64,000 nt of DNA from Marinicella gelatinilytica (GTDB taxonomy: Bacteria; Pseudomonadota; Gammaproteobacteria; Xanthomonadales; Marinicellaceae), in assembly GCF_026410405.1 (NCBI RefSeq), contig NZ_JAPMLN010000007.1:62001-126000 (forward strand), written 5' to 3'. Below the pieces are notes generated by a model. The model did not search any database, was not told the origin of the DNA, and saw only the letters and a list, made by a program, of their open reading frames with translations. The position numbers and the translations under genes are program-made. Shown in pieces: positions 56,101 to 64,000 of the stretch; within the stretch, counting starts at the first letter, position 1; each line of letters begins with the position of its first letter.

Positions 56101-56248
56101 CGGTTACTATAAAGGTGAAGCCGCTTATGAATTAGACAGCATATTGGATGATGGTACTTATGTCGTTGATTGGAGACGTCCTTACTCTTTGAGTAACCGT
56201 CCTGATTCTCAATGGCGTGCTCAATTGGGTTTCCGTTTAGATTGGTAA
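53195..56248 (+). CDS. Oar-like TonB-dependent receptor with carboxypeptidase-regulatory domain
   Basis: A 1017-residue outer-membrane protein. A signal peptide ends near residue 26 (TMAQET). An N-terminal CarboxypepD_reg domain (about 32-110) has GTIVDSDGNPLAGAEVVV and DGGRYSFRGLRVGGPYVIEV. The plug (about 125-250) includes NNRFNNISIDGVGIGDPFG, and the barrel runs to the aromatic end WRAQLGFRLDW. This layout matches Oar/OmpA-related TonB receptors of Myxococcus and Xanthomonadales, implicated in uptake or secretion of large substrates. AGGGTTTTGCA precedes the ATG. No TonB, ExoB or substrate gene is adjacent. A strong terminator follows. Confidence 0.9.
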   Translation: MRNLKLNKWVLAALVMLMVPFGATMAQETAASMNGTIVDSDGNPLAGAEVVVKHEPTGQVKTITTSDGGRYSFRGLRVGGPYVIEVSKSGFSTAEEGNIYIKLGEDRAINAVLVEDAIALDSVKAVGVAAQSATFNPDNMGSGSSFTQEQLTNLPTVERDIQSFLRLDSRINILDNARGISVSGANNRFNNISIDGVGIGDPFGLEAGGSPGLSQPFSLDTIEQLNVQLSPYNVTLGNFTGANINAVTKSGTNEFTGRVSLFYGNEDLQREDDPFTNEIYSLATGGPIIKDKLFFFLAYEKEEYTRDARDSGVNIAEAQEVASIASSRWNMNPGVLSAPGDLVTEEESVLLKLDWNINDYHRASFKYQQNEDVLPNYADFGGNEISFSSHWYRNTYENTSYNLNLYSDWTANFSTEIRYSTSEFDKAPGVNARLPEVRVTVPSGNVYLGTEQSRHANELNVKTDNFYAAGNYFRGNHTFTFGVDWRKQDIHNIYIRHALGTYEFASIDDFANGIHDYYQVNLGVDPSNPFPAADWKWSNTAFFVQDNWAATDRLTLQYGLRYDTPDVDDKPRYNQDFYDAYGFANNNVLNEGVWQPRIGFNYDMSDERYMQLRGGVGIFSGGMPNVWLSNSYTNTGGDTVNYTSEAGDGNGVIFSPDPDNQPTFAGYARQNVDVLDPDFKLPTVLKSNIAVDVELPWYGLIASAELEYTKYQDEIHYMHLNLGEPTGVLPDGRLSYYADPYQLSGRRANSNSDFNDIHYLTNADGGSTKSATFSLELPQNEHWHAKASYTFTDATAVSNGSSSTAGSNWGYNPTINPNQPLIGTSSYEIENAFTAYVNYQNMFFGDNITNIGLVWISQDGENFSYRFRNDVNGDGRDTNDLVYVPMPGEYMMTDPADQAAFEAHLAATGLDRYRGQIAPKNGFKAPRINTWDLNVSQELPAWGPVRASLFFNIKNLGNLLNSDWGQIYTGYYKGEAAYELDSILDDGTYVVDWRRPYSLSNRPDSQWRAQLGFRLDW

Positions 56249-56271
56249 CCCCTGTTTAATAACGCACTATA

Positions 56272-56299
56272 AAGGGCGGTCAGTGACTGCCCTTTTTTA
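56272..56299 (+). terminator. Intrinsic terminator of the TonB-dependent receptor gene
   Basis: AAGGGCGGTCA and TGACTGCCCTT pair with one G-T wobble, followed by a run of six T. It lies about 25 bases after the receptor stop. Confidence 0.85.
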
Positions 56300-56336
56300 T
56301 GCTAGTGACTAAATAAATATAAATTCAGTTTTACAG

Positions 56337-56364
56337 TTGCAAATGAAGATTTTTATAGTAGAAT
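56337..56364 (+). promoter_or_regulatory. Sigma-70-like promoter of the initiator tRNA / nusA operon
   Basis: TTGCAA (56337-56342) and TAGAAT (56359-56364) are 16 bases apart, ending 15 bases before the tRNA. It is the only good promoter match upstream of the tRNA. Confidence 0.65.
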
Positions 56365-56379
56365 AGCTCGTCTTGATGA

Positions 56380-56456
<77 letters not shown>

Positions 56457-56476
56457 AATTGATTTAGCAAAAAATC

Positions 56477-56499
56477 AGGCTCCAAGTGGAGCCTTTTTT
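56477..56499 (+). terminator. Terminator between the initiator tRNA and rimP
   Basis: AGGCTCC (56477-56483) and GGAGCCT (56488-56494) form a 7-bp stem with an AAGT loop, followed by five T. It may end the tRNA transcript or attenuate read-through into rimP-nusA. The 230 bases to rimP hold a further small dyad (TGCTGATTTATCAGCA near 56570) but no supported gene. Confidence 0.8.
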
Positions 56500-56731
56500 A
56501 TTGCTTATCGTGGGTTAACGTGATGGCTGATTCAATGCAATGCCATTTATATTCCCGCAACCCTTGCATCTGCTGATTTATCAGCATCCATCAACTTATC
56601 AGCAGCTGCAATGTGGCGCTGGTGGTGTGCCTTTATTAAGTTACATATCGACAGACAATCACCAGAAATTATGTATGCATGGCTGAGTAATTAATTCATG
56701 AAATTATTTGCGCCATTGGTGTTATTCAAAT

Positions 56732-57196
56732 ATGAAACAGAAACAATTAACAGAAATTATTCAACCGGTGGTTGAAGACTTAGGCTTTGTGCTGTGGGGT
56801 ATCGACTATATGCCACAAAAATCCGGTGCTTTGTTGCGTGTATATATCGATCATGAACAGGGCATTTCCGTGGATGATTGTGCGGATTGTAGCCGAGAAA
56901 TATCGGCGGTCATGGAAGTGGAAGATCCCATCAGTAGTGCTTATGTGTTAGAGGTTTCTTCACCAGGTTTAGACAGGGTTTTATTCGATGCTGAACAGTT
57001 CAGTCAATATTTGGGTGATCAGGCAAAAGTTAAGTTAGCACAACCAGTAAATGGTTCGCGTAAAATAACCGGTTATATTAAATCAGTCAATCAAGATGAA
57101 ATCACATTAGTGAATGAAGCCGGTGAATACACGTTTATAATGAGTAATGTGATGAAAGCACGCTTACAACCGCAGTATGACGGAGTACAAAAATGA
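56732..57196 (+). CDS. rimP: Ribosome maturation factor RimP
   Basis: A 154-residue RimP from the ATG at 56732 (MKQKQLTEII); the frame opens 8 codons earlier with TTG. Features are LGFVLWGIDYMPQKSGALLRV, DHEQGISVDDCADCSREIS and YVLEVSSPGLDRVLF in the N-terminal domain, with an SH3-like C-terminal domain (about 85-150). It helps 30S maturation in the cytoplasm. It overlaps nusA by 4 bases, as in most gammaproteobacteria. Confidence 0.95.
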   Translation: MKQKQLTEIIQPVVEDLGFVLWGIDYMPQKSGALLRVYIDHEQGISVDDCADCSREISAVMEVEDPISSAYVLEVSSPGLDRVLFDAEQFSQYLGDQAKVKLAQPVNGSRKITGYIKSVNQDEITLVNEAGEYTFIMSNVMKARLQPQYDGVQK

Positions 57197-58674
57197 GCAA
57201 AGAAATTTTATATGTTGTCGACAGTGTTTCGAATGAGAAGGATGTCGATCGGGGTGTTATATTTGGTGCCTTAGAAGCCGCCCTTGCCATGGCAACCCGT
57301 AAAGACCATGACGAAGACATTGATGTGCGTGTGTCCATTAATCGTGATACCGGTGAATATGACAGCTTTCGCGTGTGGACGGTTGTAGAAGATGAGGATT
57401 TAGAAGAGCCGGCACGCGAAATTACACTAGAAGAAGCCCATAAAACGGACCCGGACTTAGCCGTGGGTGATACCATTGAAGAGCAATTGGAGTCAGTGTC
57501 TTTTGGCCGGATCTCTGCACAAACCGCGAAACAGGTGATCATTCAAAAAGTCAGAGAGGCTGAGCGGTCAAAAGTTGTTGAAACCTATGAAGATCGCATT
57601 GGTGAGGTGTTATCAGGTATTGTTAAACGGGTAGAACGCGGCCATGTATTTATTGATGTGGGCGGCGGTGTAGAAGCCATCGTGCCACGTGAACACGGTA
57701 TTCCCCGAGAAAACATTAAAAATGGAGACCGTCTTAAAGGACTGTTGGTTGAAGTAAACACCTTAAATCGAGGACCGATATTAACCCTGTCACGTCGTGA
57801 TCCGCGGTTTATGATTGAATTGTTTAAAATTGAAGTTCCTGAAATCTCACAGGGGTTTTTAGAAATTAAAGGCGCAGCCCGAGATCCGGGTCAACGTGCT
57901 AAAATTGCGGTCTTTTCCCACGATAGAAAACTAGACCCGATTGGTGCCTGTGTTGGTATGCGTGGATCACGCGTTATGTCAGTGGCCAATGAATTAGGCG
58001 GTGAGCGCATTGATATCATTTTATGGGATGAGAATCCGGCTCAATTTATCATCAACGCCATGGCCCCGGCTGAAATCGAATCGATTGTCGTAGATGAAGA
58101 AAAAAACACCATTGATGTGGCTGTTGATGAAAGTCAATTATCACAGGCCATTGGCCGAGGTGGACAAAATGTTCGACTTGCCAGTGAGCTAACAGGCTGG
58201 GAAATAAATGTATTAACCACCGGTGAAGCGGAAGAAAAGAATGAAGCTGAAGCCATGTCTTACGTCAAAGAATTTGAAGATAAACTGGATGTGGATGAAG
58301 ACATGGGGATTTTGTTGGTGCAAGAAGGTTTCACCAGCGTCGAAGAAATCGCCTATGTGGATCGTTCTGAGTTATTAAATATTGATGGCTTTGAAGATGA
58401 TTTGGTTGATGAGTTGCGCGGCCGAGCCCGTGATGCCTTATTAACGCAGTTAATTGCCAGAGAAGAGCAATTAGAAGACAACAAACCGGCTGATGATTTA
58501 TTGGGCTTATCACTAATGACTGACAAGCTGGGTTATGATTTGGCTGATAAAGGCATTAGAACCCGGGATGATTTAGCCGATTTGGCCACTGATGAATTGA
58601 TGGCGATTTCTGAATTGGATGAAGATGCCGCATCAAAATTAATTATGGAAGCCAGAGAGCACTGGTTCGAATAA
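57193..58674 (+). CDS. nusA: Transcription termination/antitermination factor NusA
   Basis: A 493-residue NusA, close to the E. coli length. Domains in order are the polymerase-binding N-terminal domain (1-130), S1 (about 135-200, GIVKRVERGHVFIDVGGGVEA), KH1 and KH2 (about 200-345, GACVGMRGSRVMSVANELGG and QAIGRGGQNVRLASELTGW), and two acidic C-terminal repeats (about 360-490) as in E. coli. The C-terminal repeats are the gammaproteobacterial form that binds alpha-CTD and N. It is cotranscribed with rimP and infB. Confidence 0.97.
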   Translation: MSKEILYVVDSVSNEKDVDRGVIFGALEAALAMATRKDHDEDIDVRVSINRDTGEYDSFRVWTVVEDEDLEEPAREITLEEAHKTDPDLAVGDTIEEQLESVSFGRISAQTAKQVIIQKVREAERSKVVETYEDRIGEVLSGIVKRVERGHVFIDVGGGVEAIVPREHGIPRENIKNGDRLKGLLVEVNTLNRGPILTLSRRDPRFMIELFKIEVPEISQGFLEIKGAARDPGQRAKIAVFSHDRKLDPIGACVGMRGSRVMSVANELGGERIDIILWDENPAQFIINAMAPAEIESIVVDEEKNTIDVAVDESQLSQAIGRGGQNVRLASELTGWEINVLTTGEAEEKNEAEAMSYVKEFEDKLDVDEDMGILLVQEGFTSVEEIAYVDRSELLNIDGFEDDLVDELRGRARDALLTQLIAREEQLEDNKPADDLLGLSLMTDKLGYDLADKGIRTRDDLADLATDELMAISELDEDAASKLIMEAREHWFE

Positions 58675-58726
58675 GTGAGATTGCTGATATTTTCACTATC
58701 TCAAATAAACAACAGGAGACACATAT

Positions 58727-61390
58727 ATGTCAGATGTAACAGTTAAACAACTTGCTGAAGTCTTAGGAATTACCGCTGAAAAGCTAATGGAACAGCTTAA
58801 AGCGGCCGATATTCCTGCGAAATCAGAAACCGATACCATTGATAATGAATCCAAAGTTAAATTATTGGAGTTCTTACGTGGTTCTCACGGTAAAGACAAG
58901 AAAAGCCTGTCTCCGCGTAAAAAAGTGGTGCTTAAGAGAAAGTCAAAGGAAGTACTAACGGTGGCCAGTGGTTCAGGTATTTCTAAGACCAAAAATGTCA
59001 ACATTGAAGTCAAAAAGAAAAAGCGAAGCACCGCACCAAGCCAATCAGAAATGGCGGAAATTGAGCAGGAACGTGATGCGGCTCGACGGGCACTTGAAGA
59101 ACGACGTCAGCAATTAAAAGCCGAAGAAGAGGCTAAAAACAAAGCCGAACAAGAAAAGCGAGAAGCAGAAGAAGCCGAAAAACGTGAAGCTGAAGAACGT
59201 GCTAAACAAGAAGCCGCGGAACAAGCCTCAGAAAACGACACAGATTCAGATGTGGTTGATGAAGATTCGGCTGAACCGGAAGAATCTCAGGAGGAGTCTG
59301 ATTCCTCTGCAGAAGTTGCTGACGATGATGAGGAAAAAGAACAATTAACTGAAGCGGAAAAAGAAAAACAACGCCGCGAACAAATGGTTAATATGCAAGT
59401 TCAAAAAGCAGTCACTGAACGCGCTAATCGTAAACGCAAAGAAGCAGAAAAACCTGCCTCAAAAGGCCGTAAAGGTAAAGGTCGAGGCGCAGATACGGAA
59501 GACACACGTTACGGGCGTAAACAATTACACGTTAAAGGTCAAAAAGGACAGAAAGGTCGGATCAATAAAAAAGTGACCACTTCAGCCAGTGAATCCCACG
59601 GATTCCAGAGACCGGCGGCACCGATGGTTAAAACAGTGGCGATACCTGAGCACATTACTGTGGCGGACTTAGCGAAAGAATTGTCTATTAAAGCCAGTGA
59701 TATTATTAAAGTGCTCATGAACATGGGTATGATGGTGACCATTAATCAACCTTTAGACCAAGACACAGCGATTTTAGTGGTGGAAGAATTAGGTCATAAA
59801 GCGGAAGAAGCGGTTGTCCAAAGTAAAACTGAAAAGTTAAAAGAAGAAACTGAAAAGGATGTTGATGAGTCTGAGGCAGAAACCAGACCACCTGTGGTTA
59901 CCGTCATGGGACATGTGGATCATGGTAAAACATCGTTACTTGACTACATTCGAAAAACCAAAGTAACCGGTGATGAGGCCGGTGGTATTACCCAGCATAT
60001 TGGTGCTTATCATGTGAAGACACCTAAAGGTGTTGTTTCGTTTATTGATACACCGGGTCACGCGGCTTTTACCGCCATGCGTGCGCGTGGAGCTCAAGTA
60101 ACGGATTTGGTTATTTTGGTGGTGGCCGCTAATGACAGTGTTATGCCGCAAACCAAAGAAGCCATAGAACATGCCAAAGCGGCCGGTGTACCATTGATTG
60201 TGGCAATCACTAAAATGGATTTAGCCGAAGCCAATGTGGATCGGGTTAAACAAGATTTGGCCGGCCATGAAGTGGTGCCGGAGGATTGGGGCGGAGACAC
60301 ACAGTTTATAGAAGTGTCAGCGCATACCGGTCAGGGTATTGACGAACTTTTGGAAGCCATCTCTCTGCAAGCGGAACTGATGGAACTTACCGCAGTTAAA
60401 AACACCTCAGCCACAGGTATAGTGGTGGAATCATCCTTGGATAAAGGCCGTGGTCCGGTGGCCACAGTGTTGGTTAAAGGCGGCACCTTGAAAAAAGGTG
60501 ATATGATTTTATGCGGTGAAGAGTTTGGCCGAATCAGAAGTTTAATTGATGAAAATGGTCAAGAAATAGAATCTGCCGGTCCTTCGATTCCGGCAGTGGT
60601 TTTAGGTCTTTCAGGTGTACCTCTGGCCGGTGACGAATTTTTAGTGGTAAAAAACAAAAAAGAAGCCCGAGATGCCGCCCAAGAGAACCGAGAAAAAGAA
60701 CGAGAAACCCGATTGAACCGACAGCAAGCAGCCAAGTTAGAAAACTTGATGTCTCAAATGGGCAAAGAAGAGCGGCTGATTGTTAATATTGTGGTTAAAG
60801 CTGACGTTCAAGGCTCAGTTGAAGCGCTAAAAGATTCTTTAGAAAGTATTTCCAATGATGAAGTGGATGTCAGAGTGATTGCCTCAGGTGTAGGTGGAAT
60901 TAACAATGCCGATGCTCAATTGGCAGCCGCTTCCAATGCCATTATCATCGGTTTTAATGTACGCGCTGATAAAGCTTCTCGTGAAACCATTAAAGAAAAT
61001 GATTTAGATTTACACTATTTCAGTATTATTTACGAAGCCATCGACGAAGTCAAATCCGCTGTAACCGGTGTGTTGGGTACTGAAACTAAAGAGAAAATTC
61101 TGGGTACAGCTGAAGTGCGTGATGTCTTTAGATCATCGAAGTTTGGCACCATTGCCGGATGTTTGGTATCAGAAGGCGTTGTTAAACGTGATAACCCAAT
61201 CCGAGTTTTGCGCGATAATGTGGTTATTTTTGAGGGTGAATTAGAATCATTGCGTCGTCATAAAGATGATGTTAAAGAAGTTCAATCTGGGACTGAATGT
61301 GGTATTGGTGTGAAACAATACAAAGATGTTCAGCCCGGTGACCAAATTGAATGTTATGAACGTTATGAAGTTCAAAAAACCTTAGATTAA
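58727..61390 (+). CDS. infB: Translation initiation factor IF-2
   Basis: An 887-residue IF-2. A short N-terminal IF2_N domain (1-50, [20 protein letters not shown]) is followed by a long charged Lys/Glu/Ala-rich region (about 90-290) and a second IF2_N domain (about 305-355). The GTPase domain begins near residue 390 with [25 protein letters not shown] and TKMD. Domains II-IV follow, including [15 protein letters not shown] and the fMet-tRNA-binding C-terminus. A CAACAGGAGACAC ribosome site precedes the ATG. Only one start is apparent; alternative internal starts as in E. coli cannot be judged. Confidence 0.97.
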   Translation: MSDVTVKQLAEVLGITAEKLMEQLKAADIPAKSETDTIDNESKVKLLEFLRGSHGKDKKSLSPRKKVVLKRKSKEVLTVASGSGISKTKNVNIEVKKKKRSTAPSQSEMAEIEQERDAARRALEERRQQLKAEEEAKNKAEQEKREAEEAEKREAEERAKQEAAEQASENDTDSDVVDEDSAEPEESQEESDSSAEVADDDEEKEQLTEAEKEKQRREQMVNMQVQKAVTERANRKRKEAEKPASKGRKGKGRGADTEDTRYGRKQLHVKGQKGQKGRINKKVTTSASESHGFQRPAAPMVKTVAIPEHITVADLAKELSIKASDIIKVLMNMGMMVTINQPLDQDTAILVVEELGHKAEEAVVQSKTEKLKEETEKDVDESEAETRPPVVTVMGHVDHGKTSLLDYIRKTKVTGDEAGGITQHIGAYHVKTPKGVVSFIDTPGHAAFTAMRARGAQVTDLVILVVAANDSVMPQTKEAIEHAKAAGVPLIVAITKMDLAEANVDRVKQDLAGHEVVPEDWGGDTQFIEVSAHTGQGIDELLEAISLQAELMELTAVKNTSATGIVVESSLDKGRGPVATVLVKGGTLKKGDMILCGEEFGRIRSLIDENGQEIESAGPSIPAVVLGLSGVPLAGDEFLVVKNKKEARDAAQENREKERETRLNRQQAAKLENLMSQMGKEERLIVNIVVKADVQGSVEALKDSLESISNDEVDVRVIASGVGGINNADAQLAAASNAIIIGFNVRADKASRETIKENDLDLHYFSIIYEAIDEVKSAVTGVLGTETKEKILGTAEVRDVFRSSKFGTIAGCLVSEGVVKRDNPIRVLRDNVVIFEGELESLRRHKDDVKEVQSGTECGIGVKQYKDVQPGDQIECYERYEVQKTLD

Positions 61391-61399
61391 GGCATTATT

Positions 61400-61768
61400 A
61401 TGGGACACAGAGAATTTACCAGAAGCGATCGAGTGGCGGCGCAATTGCGCCGCACCTTGAGCACTGCCATACATCAAAATTTACCTGATGAGGACACCTC
61501 ATTTATCACCATTTCAGATGTTGAAGTGACACGTGATTTGTCAGTCGCCACTGTTTACATTAACACCCTACATCCGGAACAGAAAAAATTGGCATTAGAT
61601 ACGCTAAAGGACAATATACCGGCGCTGCGTAAAGTAATGGCATCAGAGTTGCACAGTCGAAAAATACCTGAATTGCGATTCAAATATGACGCCTCATTAG
61701 AATATGGCCGTAAAATGGAAGATTTGATTAAACAGGCACGTGCCAGTGATCCTGAACAAGACGATTAA
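61400..61768 (+). CDS. rbfA: 30S ribosome-binding factor RbfA
   Basis: A 122-residue KH-type RNA-binding protein for 16S maturation. SDRVAAQLRRTLSTAIHQN opens the protein, followed by ISDVEVTRDLSVATVYIN and LRKVMASELHSRKIPELRFKYD (core RKIPELRFKYD). Length matches the family. It lies 9 bases after infB and 16 before truB in the conserved order. Confidence 0.96.
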   Translation: MGHREFTRSDRVAAQLRRTLSTAIHQNLPDEDTSFITISDVEVTRDLSVATVYINTLHPEQKKLALDTLKDNIPALRKVMASELHSRKIPELRFKYDASLEYGRKMEDLIKQARASDPEQDD

Positions 61769-61784
61769 TTAGGTTAGCATCTTT

Positions 61785-62726
61785 ATGAGTCGCCGCGGCA
61801 GTCGTCACAAAAACTTCACCGATGTGCACGGTATTTTATTGGTTGATAAACCAGCGGGTATCACCTCAAATCAAACCCTACAAAAAGTTCGCCATTTACT
61901 CAAAGCCAACAAAGCCGGTCACACCGGTAATTTAGACCCGATGGCCACCGGACTACTGCCTTGTTGTTTTGGGGATGCCACTAAAGTCGCTGACTTAATG
62001 ATTAATGCTGATAAAGCATATCAAGCCACAGCCGTGCTGGGCGCGCAAACTGATTCCGGTGATGCCACCGGGTCAATACAATTGCAAAAACCGGTACCGG
62101 TTTTGGATGCGCAAAAGATTCAGTTCGCCTGTAATCAATTGATGGGTGACATTCAACAAATACCACCGATGTATTCAGCACTTCACCACAAAGGTCAGCG
62201 TTTATATGATCTGGCTCGACAAGGCATTGAAGTCGATCGCCCGGCGAGAAAGGTAACCATCTATAAATTCGAGTATGTTAGCAGCCATAAAGACAAGCAG
62301 CTACAAACAGTGACTTTTAATGTGCATTGTTCAAAAGGTACTTATATTCGGACATTAATAGAAGATTGGGCGATCAAGTTAAATACATTGGCTCACCTGA
62401 ATGCCTTACGAAGAACCCAAAGCGGAATATTCAAAGCCGACCAAATGCAAACCCTTGCGCAGCTTGAATCAAGTCAAAATCCACATCAATATTTATTGCC
62501 TGCGGATGCTGCGCTGACCGAATACCCTGCGATACAATTAAATAAACAACAAGCCACAGACTTAATCCATGGTAAACAAACAGCGGTCAATCAAGACACC
62601 GGTATGCACCGATTATATGATGATGCCGAGTTATTTATGGGTATGGGCAAAGTCTTTAATAATCATTTACGGGTGCATAAGTTGTTTATGAAATCTTATC
62701 AACAAAGCCTCGCTCAGCGTCAATAA
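61785..62726 (+). CDS. truB: tRNA pseudouridine(55) synthase TruB
   Basis: A 313-residue pseudouridine synthase acting on the T loop. The N-terminal [20 protein letters not shown] leads to the catalytic Asp in [14 protein letters not shown]; the usual THr-Leu pair (GTLDPLATG) is here GNLDPMATG. Later motifs are [19 protein letters not shown] and [20 protein letters not shown]-like C-terminal domain follows. It is in the conserved operon position; rpsO follows after a 154-base leader with its own promoter. Confidence 0.96.
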   Translation: MSRRGSRHKNFTDVHGILLVDKPAGITSNQTLQKVRHLLKANKAGHTGNLDPMATGLLPCCFGDATKVADLMINADKAYQATAVLGAQTDSGDATGSIQLQKPVPVLDAQKIQFACNQLMGDIQQIPPMYSALHHKGQRLYDLARQGIEVDRPARKVTIYKFEYVSSHKDKQLQTVTFNVHCSKGTYIRTLIEDWAIKLNTLAHLNALRRTQSGIFKADQMQTLAQLESSQNPHQYLLPADAALTEYPAIQLNKQQATDLIHGKQTAVNQDTGMHRLYDDAELFMGMGKVFNNHLRVHKLFMKSYQQSLAQRQ

Positions 62727-62766
62727 AAACCACATATTCAAGGCGAAGCAAAATCACCACAAAAGC

Positions 62767-62795
62767 TTGTTTTTAACAGCTTTAGCCATTAGAAT
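62767..62795 (+). promoter_or_regulatory. Sigma-70-like promoter for rpsO
   Basis: TTGTTT (62767-62772) and TAGAAT (62790-62795) are 17 bases apart. Transcripts would carry a leader of about 80 bases, consistent with an internal promoter ahead of rpsO in this operon in other bacteria. Confidence 0.65.
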
Positions 62796-62849
62796 ACGCG
62801 ACTTATCTGAGCGGTACGAACAGTCTGACGGCCACTCGGTTTTATTCAT

Positions 62850-62863
62850 GGGAGAATACTCCC
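62850..62863 (+). promoter_or_regulatory. Leader hairpin just upstream of rpsO
   Basis: GGGAG (62850-62854) and CTCCC (62859-62863) pair around AATA, 17 bases before the rpsO ATG. The position fits an S15 autoregulatory leader structure or a hairpin near the ribosome site, but the full fold is not shown. Confidence 0.4.
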
Positions 62864-62880
62864 CTTCAACGAGACAACAC

Positions 62881-63147
62881 ATGATTACAGTTGAACAAAG
62901 ACAAGATATTATCAAAGAATACAAAACAAGTGAGAATGATACCGGTTCACCGGAAGTTCAAGTGGCGCTGTTAACTGCCCGCATTAATAACTTAGCAACT
63001 CACTTTAAGTCCCATAAAAAGGACATTCATTCAAGACGCGGGTTGTTGAAACTCATTAACCAACGTCGAAAATTGCTGGCTTATACCAAGCGTAAAGATG
63101 CCGACAGATACCAAAATCTGATTCAGCGTCTTGGCTTACGTCGATAA
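62881..63147 (+). CDS. rpsO: 30S ribosomal protein S15
   Basis: An 88-residue S15 from the ATG at 62881 ([10 protein letters not shown]); the longer frame upstream is leader sequence. Signatures are [40 protein letters not shown] and [12 protein letters not shown]. It binds the central domain of 16S rRNA early in 30S assembly and typically represses its own mRNA. A strong terminator with read-through potential lies between it and pnp. Confidence 0.97.
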   Translation: MITVEQRQDIIKEYKTSENDTGSPEVQVALLTARINNLATHFKSHKKDIHSRRGLLKLINQRRKLLAYTKRKDADRYQNLIQRLGLRR

Positions 63148-63156
63148 GATTGGCAC

Positions 63157-63179
63157 AAACCCCCGTAAGGGGGTTTTTT
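63157..63179 (+). terminator. Intrinsic terminator between rpsO and pnp
   Basis: AACCCCC (63158-63164) and GGGGGTT (63169-63175) pair around GTAA, followed by TTTT. It lies 10 bases after the rpsO stop, as in E. coli, where part of the transcription reads through into pnp. Confidence 0.9.
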
Positions 63180-63200
63180 GTGGGTTCAAGGGAACCCGCA
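63179..63200 (+). promoter_or_regulatory. pnp leader hairpin
   Basis: GGGTTC (63182-63187) and GAACCC (63192-63197) pair around AAGG, extended by three outer pairs. It lies directly after the terminator and 56 bases before pnp. In E. coli an RNase III-cut stem in this interval drives PNPase autoregulation; a similar role here is inferred. Confidence 0.45.
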
Positions 63201-63255
63201 ACGTAAGAGATGAGAAAATTAACAGGCCAATTTAAGTAGGTCAGGAAGAGAAAAA

Positions 63256-64000
63256 GTGAATAAACATATTAAACAATTTCAGTATGGTCGCCATACCGTA
63301 ACCATTGAAACCGGTGAGATTGCACGTCAAGCCACCGGTGCCGTTAAAATCAGCATGGGAGACACCGTCTTATTGGTCACCGTGGTCGGAAAAAAAGAAG
63401 CTGATCCAAACCAAGGTTTTTTCCCGTTAACGGTCAATTACCAAGAGAAATTTTACGCTGCCGGCGCCATCCCGGGTGGTTTCTTCAAACGTGAAGGCCG
63501 TCCAACTGAAAAAGAAACCCTGATTTGTCGCTTGATTGACCGACCGATTAGACCATTATTTCCAAATGGTTTTAAAAACGAAGTGCAAGTCATTGCGCAG
63601 GTTATGTCTTTTGACAAGGACATTGATTCTGATATTCCGGCGTTATTGGGTGCTTCTGCCGCTATAGCCATTTCCGGTATTCCATTTAACGGCCCAATTG
63701 GTGCTGCCAGAATTGGCTTCCAGGATGGTGAGTATTTATTGAACCCATCATTAGAACAATTAGAATCATCACAATTGGACTTAGTGGTTGCAGGCACAGA
63801 CAAAGCTGTTTTGATGGTTGAATCAGAAGCTGATTTATTGACTGAAAAACAAATGTTAGGTGCTGTTAGTTATGGCCATGAACAAATGCAAGTGGCCATC
63901 GACGCCATTAAAGAACTTCAAGACGAAGTGGGTAAACCCAGTTGGGACTGGCAAGCGCCGGCTGCTGATGAAGGTTTACTAAATGCTATTTCGACTGAGT
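63256..64000 (+). CDS. pnp: Polyribonucleotide nucleotidyltransferase (3' end outside the window)
   Basis: The first 248 codons of PNPase, beginning with GTG after AGGAAGAGAAAAA, a good ribosome site. The protein opens with [20 protein letters not shown] (read as Met first). Then come [35 protein letters not shown] and [18 protein letters not shown], and the first RNase PH-like core. It degrades RNA phosphorolytically in the cytoplasm. The frame stays open to the window end, so the KH and S1 domains are not seen. Confidence 0.97.
   Translation, partial: MNKHIKQFQYGRHTVTIETGEIARQATGAVKISMGDTVLLVTVVGKKEADPNQGFFPLTVNYQEKFYAAGAIPGGFFKREGRPTEKETLICRLIDRPIRPLFPNGFKNEVQVIAQVMSFDKDIDSDIPALLGASAAIAISGIPFNGPIGAARIGFQDGEYLLNPSLEQLESSQLDLVVAGTDKAVLMVESEADLLTEKQMLGAVSYGHEQMQVAIDAIKELQDEVGKPSWDWQAPAADEGLLNAISTE

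Overview
The window reads as about 64 kb of ordinary chromosome from a free-living, aerobic gammaproteobacterium with GC in the mid-40s by eye. The gammaproteobacterial assignment rests on several gene orders. One is initiator tRNA, rimP, nusA, infB, rbfA, truB, rpsO, pnp at the right end, the same as in E. coli. Another is the cytochrome c oxidase cluster ctaC-ctaD-(small ORF)-ctaG-ctaE-DUF2909-SURF1-(hypothetical)-ctaA-ctaB, which matches the Pseudomonas layout. The gspAB pair, TtcA, TcdA and the trkAH/NtrX-like association agree with this. The Oar-like TonB-dependent receptor, the DUF1501/DUF1800 pair and the kelch protein suggest a marine bacterium near the Xanthomonadales or Marinicella. 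That finer placement is only a guess.

Layout: 0-0.8 kb, the tail of an unidentified gene and comF. 0.8-11.5 kb is a tightly packed minus-strand block transcribed putA, gspA, gspB, rhomboid protease, DUF1820, NtrX-like regulator, trkA, trkH. Its genes cover proline catabolism, secretion assembly and potassium uptake, and its response regulator has lost the sigma-54 contact loop. 11.9-21.4 kb is the aa3-type oxidase and heme A operon, running on into tatD and tcdA. It includes a 43-codon membrane ORF between ctaD and ctaG. 21.4-27.6 kb holds kbp (LysM/BON), a small membrane protein, a family-9 glycosyltransferase, mnmG, ttcA, a YdcH-like protein and a TraB/GumN-like protein. 27.6-33.4 kb holds DUF1501 and DUF1800 proteins, a MoxR/VWA pair and an acetyltransferase. 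33.6-37.1 kb holds a small exported protein, beta-carbonic anhydrase, hemW, rdgB and rph.

37.1-40.6 kb is the most accessory-looking stretch: a palindromic intergenic element, then a large AT-rich exported protein with 13 full kelch-like repeats and a partial one. Its C-terminus carries an IFxxGF[E/D] tail that also ends the unrelated DUF1501 protein. 40.6-47.2 kb holds mtgA, a membrane protein, a 2-oxoacid dehydrogenase E2 and a fused E1 alpha-beta with a divergent Lrp/AsnC regulator, another palindromic element and an M23 peptidase. 47.2-53.2 kb holds a three-gene proton-translocating transhydrogenase (pnt), an orphan PilS-like histidine kinase and a PhoD-like phosphatase. 53.2-56.3 kb is a TonB-dependent receptor. 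56.3-64 kb is the initiator tRNA and the nusA-infB-pnp translation/RNA operon, with pnp cut by the window edge.

I see no CRISPR array, phage, insertion sequence, integron or rRNA. The most interesting points are the shared C-terminal tail, the degenerate response regulator in the gsp/rhomboid/trk block, the uncounted 43-residue oxidase-operon ORF, and two intergenic palindromic elements.
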